This document shows, piece by piece, positions 61,677 through 64,000 of a stretch of 64,000 nt of DNA. The DNA comes from DASRAA01 sp963814165. Its GTDB lineage: Bacteria; Acidobacteriota; Terriglobia; Terriglobales; Acidobacteriaceae. Both the position numbers and the translations under genes were made by a program. The stretch lies in assembly GCA_963814165.1 (NCBI GenBank), contig CAWFBW010000008.1:62001-126000 (forward strand), given 5' to 3'. The notes under the pieces were generated by a model, which worked only from the letters and a program-made list of their open reading frames with translations, ran no database searches and was not told the DNA's origin. Positions within the stretch are counted from its first letter, which is position 1. Each line of letters begins with the position of its first letter.

Positions 61677-63460
61677 GGTTCCTCGGCGCCCGCCTGCGTC
61701 AGCTCCGCCGCCAATACGACTCCGCGGCGTGAGCGGCCATCCACGCGAACCGTTAGCATACCTGCCGGACGCACGTGGCGAACCAACTCTGTCTCCTGCA
61801 TGATGGGTTGGCTGTTGAGCCAATCCCAATCAATCGCAAATGGGCCGTCATGTCGCACCATGAAATAGCAAGTCCGGAAGCTCGATAGATTATGAAAGAA
61901 GTGCGACCCCTGACTTAGCTCGACGTTCATCTCGGGCAGCGTGGCCTCCACAATCGCCCGCGCCCCCGAAATCTGGCTCCAGACTACCGGAATTCCCAGC
62001 GAGGGATGGGAGCTACCCCAACGCCCGAAGCCAATCAGGAGAAACGGACGTTGCTGATCCGAGAGCCGGCGGTTGATCAATTCCAAGTGTTGAGCGATCT
62101 GCGGCGTCTGCATAGGCGAAAAATTTTCGGGCCGCACGAAAACGATGTCCTGAATGTCGTCGGCGACACCGTTGCCCATCGCCAAGTCCGAAGCCACGAT
62201 CGCCCGCGAATCCGCCAGATCCGACACGCTGACCTCGACCATGTCTTCCGACACGACCATGGGGCGAACCTGAAGAAACCCCAGTCTCGCGCGAGGCGGC
62301 TGACCGCGGGTTTCATGAATCGTCACGGCAAATTCAATTTCGACGTTCGCGCCGAGCGCGTCTTCCGCCGCCTTGAGCAGCGCTTGGATCAGGCGATTGA
62401 TGGGGAACTGCTCCATGACCACCAGCGGAGCAAAGTTCAAGATGCGTGGACCGCTCGCGCCGGTGCCCGGAATGACCCGATCGCGCACAGGGTCGAAGGT
62501 CGAGGCGAGGTAACGGAGCACATCATCGGCCTCCGCCTCTTTCAGGCCGGCACTCACAAGGTACTCCGTTTCGCTGACCGGATCGTAGGCGGGCGGCTTG
62601 CCCATGTTTACCGCCCAGTACTCAGTCTGCGTACCGCGCAGTAGTTCCTGCACCGAGCCGAAGGGCGGAGGATTCTTCGGGTAGGCAGGCGAAAAGGTCC
62701 ATGATACTCCGCCGTCAACGATCGTCTTGCCCAGACCCAAGGCAAGACTGGCCACACCCTCTTCCGGACGCGCCGGTCCCGTCGGATAGAAGTTATATGA
62801 TCGCGCCACCCCAGACACGTCAGGATAGAAGCGGTCTCCATGCCGCCTGCCGACAACCTCCTGGATGATGACCGCCATTTTCTCTTCGCCGGGATCCCGT
62901 CCGGTTGTCTTGATGTAGTCCCGCGCCTCTCGGAAATAGGTGGAAGCGTAAACGAACTTGACGGCCTCAGCCAGCAGACGGAATCGGGTGTCCGCATCAA
63001 ACTGGTTGTTCGGAATCATCTTGGTCGCGTACACCCCGGCGAACGGGCGATTGAGCGCATCTTCCAGCAGGCTGGAAGAGCGGATCGCCAGCGGAGTCTT
63101 TACCTGCGTGATGAGGGCGCGAAGATCCCCCAGTAATTCCGTGGGCAGGTCGGCCTGCTCGAAGGCGAACCCGATACGGTCATCGGGCATCTCATTAACC
63201 GGTAATTCGCCAAGGTGATTCCTGGCAATAAAATGGTCAAAACAGTCAGTCGCAATCACGGCCATCGTCGGGACGTTGATTTCGAATCCCGGAAAATCAG
63301 ACACCGCAATTTCACGGGCGAGCAGGTCCCTGGCGAACGCAAGGCCGCTGGCCTTTCCGCCCAACGCGCCGCTTCCGATGCGCGTGAAAGGAACGGCCCC
63401 GTTCCAGAAATGTCTGTCGAACAACGGCAGCTCGGCAATCACGGTATTCATTTCGGTCAT
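61673..63460 (-). CDS. PEP-synthase N-domain protein (paralogue of the downstream gene)
   Basis: 595 residues. The ATP-grasp PPDK_N domain spans about 25-415: SGALGGKASGLAFARDLLAR, KTPLAIRSSSLLEDALNRPF, EEKMAVIIQEVVGRRHGDRF, and the end LGFLQVRPMVV. It is followed by the shared extra domain (PFLLIGFGRWGSSHPSLGIP, VELSQGSHFFHNLSSFRTCY) and a short tail. It lacks the His and PEP domains. Its stop overlaps the next start (ATGA), and the dehydrogenase lies 75 bases upstream, so these are probably one transcript. Role unknown; the pair with the next gene suggests two subunits of one complex. Confidence 0.85.
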   Translation of the reverse strand: MTEMNTVIAELPLFDRHFWNGAVPFTRIGSGALGGKASGLAFARDLLAREIAVSDFPGFEINVPTMAVIATDCFDHFIARNHLGELPVNEMPDDRIGFAFEQADLPTELLGDLRALITQVKTPLAIRSSSLLEDALNRPFAGVYATKMIPNNQFDADTRFRLLAEAVKFVYASTYFREARDYIKTTGRDPGEEKMAVIIQEVVGRRHGDRFYPDVSGVARSYNFYPTGPARPEEGVASLALGLGKTIVDGGVSWTFSPAYPKNPPPFGSVQELLRGTQTEYWAVNMGKPPAYDPVSETEYLVSAGLKEAEADDVLRYLASTFDPVRDRVIPGTGASGPRILNFAPLVVMEQFPINRLIQALLKAAEDALGANVEIEFAVTIHETRGQPPRARLGFLQVRPMVVSEDMVEVSVSDLADSRAIVASDLAMGNGVADDIQDIVFVRPENFSPMQTPQIAQHLELINRRLSDQQRPFLLIGFGRWGSSHPSLGIPVVWSQISGARAIVEATLPEMNVELSQGSHFFHNLSSFRTCYFMVRHDGPFAIDWDWLNSQPIMQETELVRHVRPAGMLTVRVDGRSRRGVVLAAELTQAGAEEP

Positions 63461-63535
63461 CGCTGCCTCCGCACATCGTGTTCGGCGACGCCCTTCCCCG
63501 CATCCTCCGCGCAACAGGACCGAGGGCCCGAAGTA

Positions 63536-64000
63536 TTACACCCACCCGCGGTCGTGGCAAGCTTTAGCGACGCGACCGATTGCAATCGCGTACGCCGCAT
63601 CACGCATCGACAGTTTCTCGCGGCGCGAGAGTTCAGAAACCGCTACATACGCCGCAGTCATCTTGACGTCGAGCTTGCCAAGGACTTCGTCCTTCTCCCA
63701 GAAATAGTTCATGTTGCTCTGGACCTGCTCGAAATAGCTACAAGTCACGCCGCCAGCGTTCGCGAGGAAATCCGGAATCAGCAGGATGCCGCGCTCTTTG
63801 ATCTGCGCGTCCGCTTCGGGAGTAGTCGGACCATTAGCGCCTTCCACGATGATGCGGACCCGTGGGCTGATTTTGCCAACAGTCTCACTGGTTACCTGGT
63901 TCTCCATCGCCGCGGGGATGAGAATGTCAACATTCTGCTCGATCCAGGCGTCGCCCGGCAGCTGTTCGTAGCCAAGTTCGGCAGCCTTTTGCTTGTTGAT
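63536..64000 (-). CDS. Glu/Leu/Phe/Val dehydrogenase, 3' part (5' end outside the window)
   Basis: The frame is open to the right edge. Visible part: the NAD-domain segment VDILIPAAMENQVTSE, VRIIVEGANGPTTPEADAQI, LIPDFLANAGGVTCSYFEQV, NYFWEKDEVLGKL, all highly conserved in GluDH and LeuDH. It interconverts an amino acid and its keto acid with NAD(P). The 'EWVQ(N/S)' region and helix match glutamate dehydrogenase (GdhA type) better than leucine dehydrogenase. The internal ATG at 63907 is not the real start. Confidence 0.93.
   Translation of the reverse strand: MNKQKAAELGYEQLPGDAWIEQNVDILIPAAMENQVTSETVGKISPRVRIIVEGANGPTTPEADAQIKERGILLIPDFLANAGGVTCSYFEQVQSNMNYFWEKDEVLGKLDVKMTAAYVAVSELSRREKLSMRDAAYAIAIGRVAKACHDRGWV

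Noticed and set aside
1..64000. tRNA, rRNA or riboswitch genes
   Set aside because: Reading the intergenic regions by eye gave no tRNA T-loop/anticodon pattern or rRNA-like stretch; a covariance-model search would be needed to exclude small RNAs.

Overview
The window looks like a chromosomal stretch of an Acidobacteriota genome (Terriglobia / Koribacter-like). This is an inference from gene families: a two-module MacB/FtsX permease of the acidobacterial ADOP type, an ECF sigma / zinc-finger anti-sigma / DUF3106-like trio, a VWFA protein of the acidobacterial TIGR03436 type, a PEP-CTERM protein, a DUF3467 protein, and an in-frame copy of the CATCCCGAG...GGGACCTGCATTT repeat that I associate with these genomes. 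No rRNA, tRNA or CRISPR array was recognised.

Layout. 1-6.6 kb: 3' end of a PEP-CTERM secreted protein, an ADOP permease, a Nudix hydrolase with a small NTF2-like protein, and a sigma/anti-sigma pair followed by a DUF3106-like gene broken by three frameshifts. 6.6-44.2 kb: a large cell-surface polysaccharide locus. It holds a Wzm/Wzt-type ABC exporter, four stand-alone SAM methyltransferases plus one fused to glycosyltransferases, about six family-2 glycosyltransferases (several multidomain), two GT-C-like membrane proteins, a sulfotransferase, and sugar-nucleotide genes. The sugar-nucleotide genes include GDP-mannose 4,6-dehydratase plus a reductase for a GDP-6-deoxyhexose, two more SDR epimerases, a nucleotidyltransferase and a HAD phosphatase. 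30.0-38.6 kb: the locus is interrupted by mobile and decaying DNA. This comprises a phage-type recombination module (candidate annealing protein, PD-(D/E)XK nuclease, HNH nuclease, divergent RHH regulator), a frameshifted transposon-associated gene, a glycosyltransferase remnant, and an IS66 element inserted in a secreted-protein pseudogene whose intact paralogue lies at 17 kb. 44.3-64 kb: housekeeping and regulatory genes: an RsbU/SpoIIE-type phosphatase, Lon with a perfect HspR-type (HAIR) operator, prephenate dehydratase, GNAT, a GT-C mannosyl-type transferase, DUF3467, VWFA, a MoaD-MoaE fusion, an outer-membrane-like protein, a repeat-containing protein, gluconokinase, hexose-6-phosphate mutarotase, two tandem PEP-synthase-N-domain proteins, and the 3' part of a glutamate/leucine dehydrogenase.

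The most unusual unit is the tightly coupled run at 19.5-25.0 kb: truncated HddA-like GHMP kinase, HAD phosphatase, sugar nucleotidyltransferase, a 687-residue fusion of a YvcK/CofD-like domain with a family-2 glycosyltransferase, a second GT2, and an SDR epimerase. I read it as a dedicated pathway that makes and transfers an activated sugar to a lipid carrier, with an unexplained YvcK/CofD activity. The many frameshifts (at least seven genes) could be real decay or assembly error, and this limits confidence in every pseudogene call.
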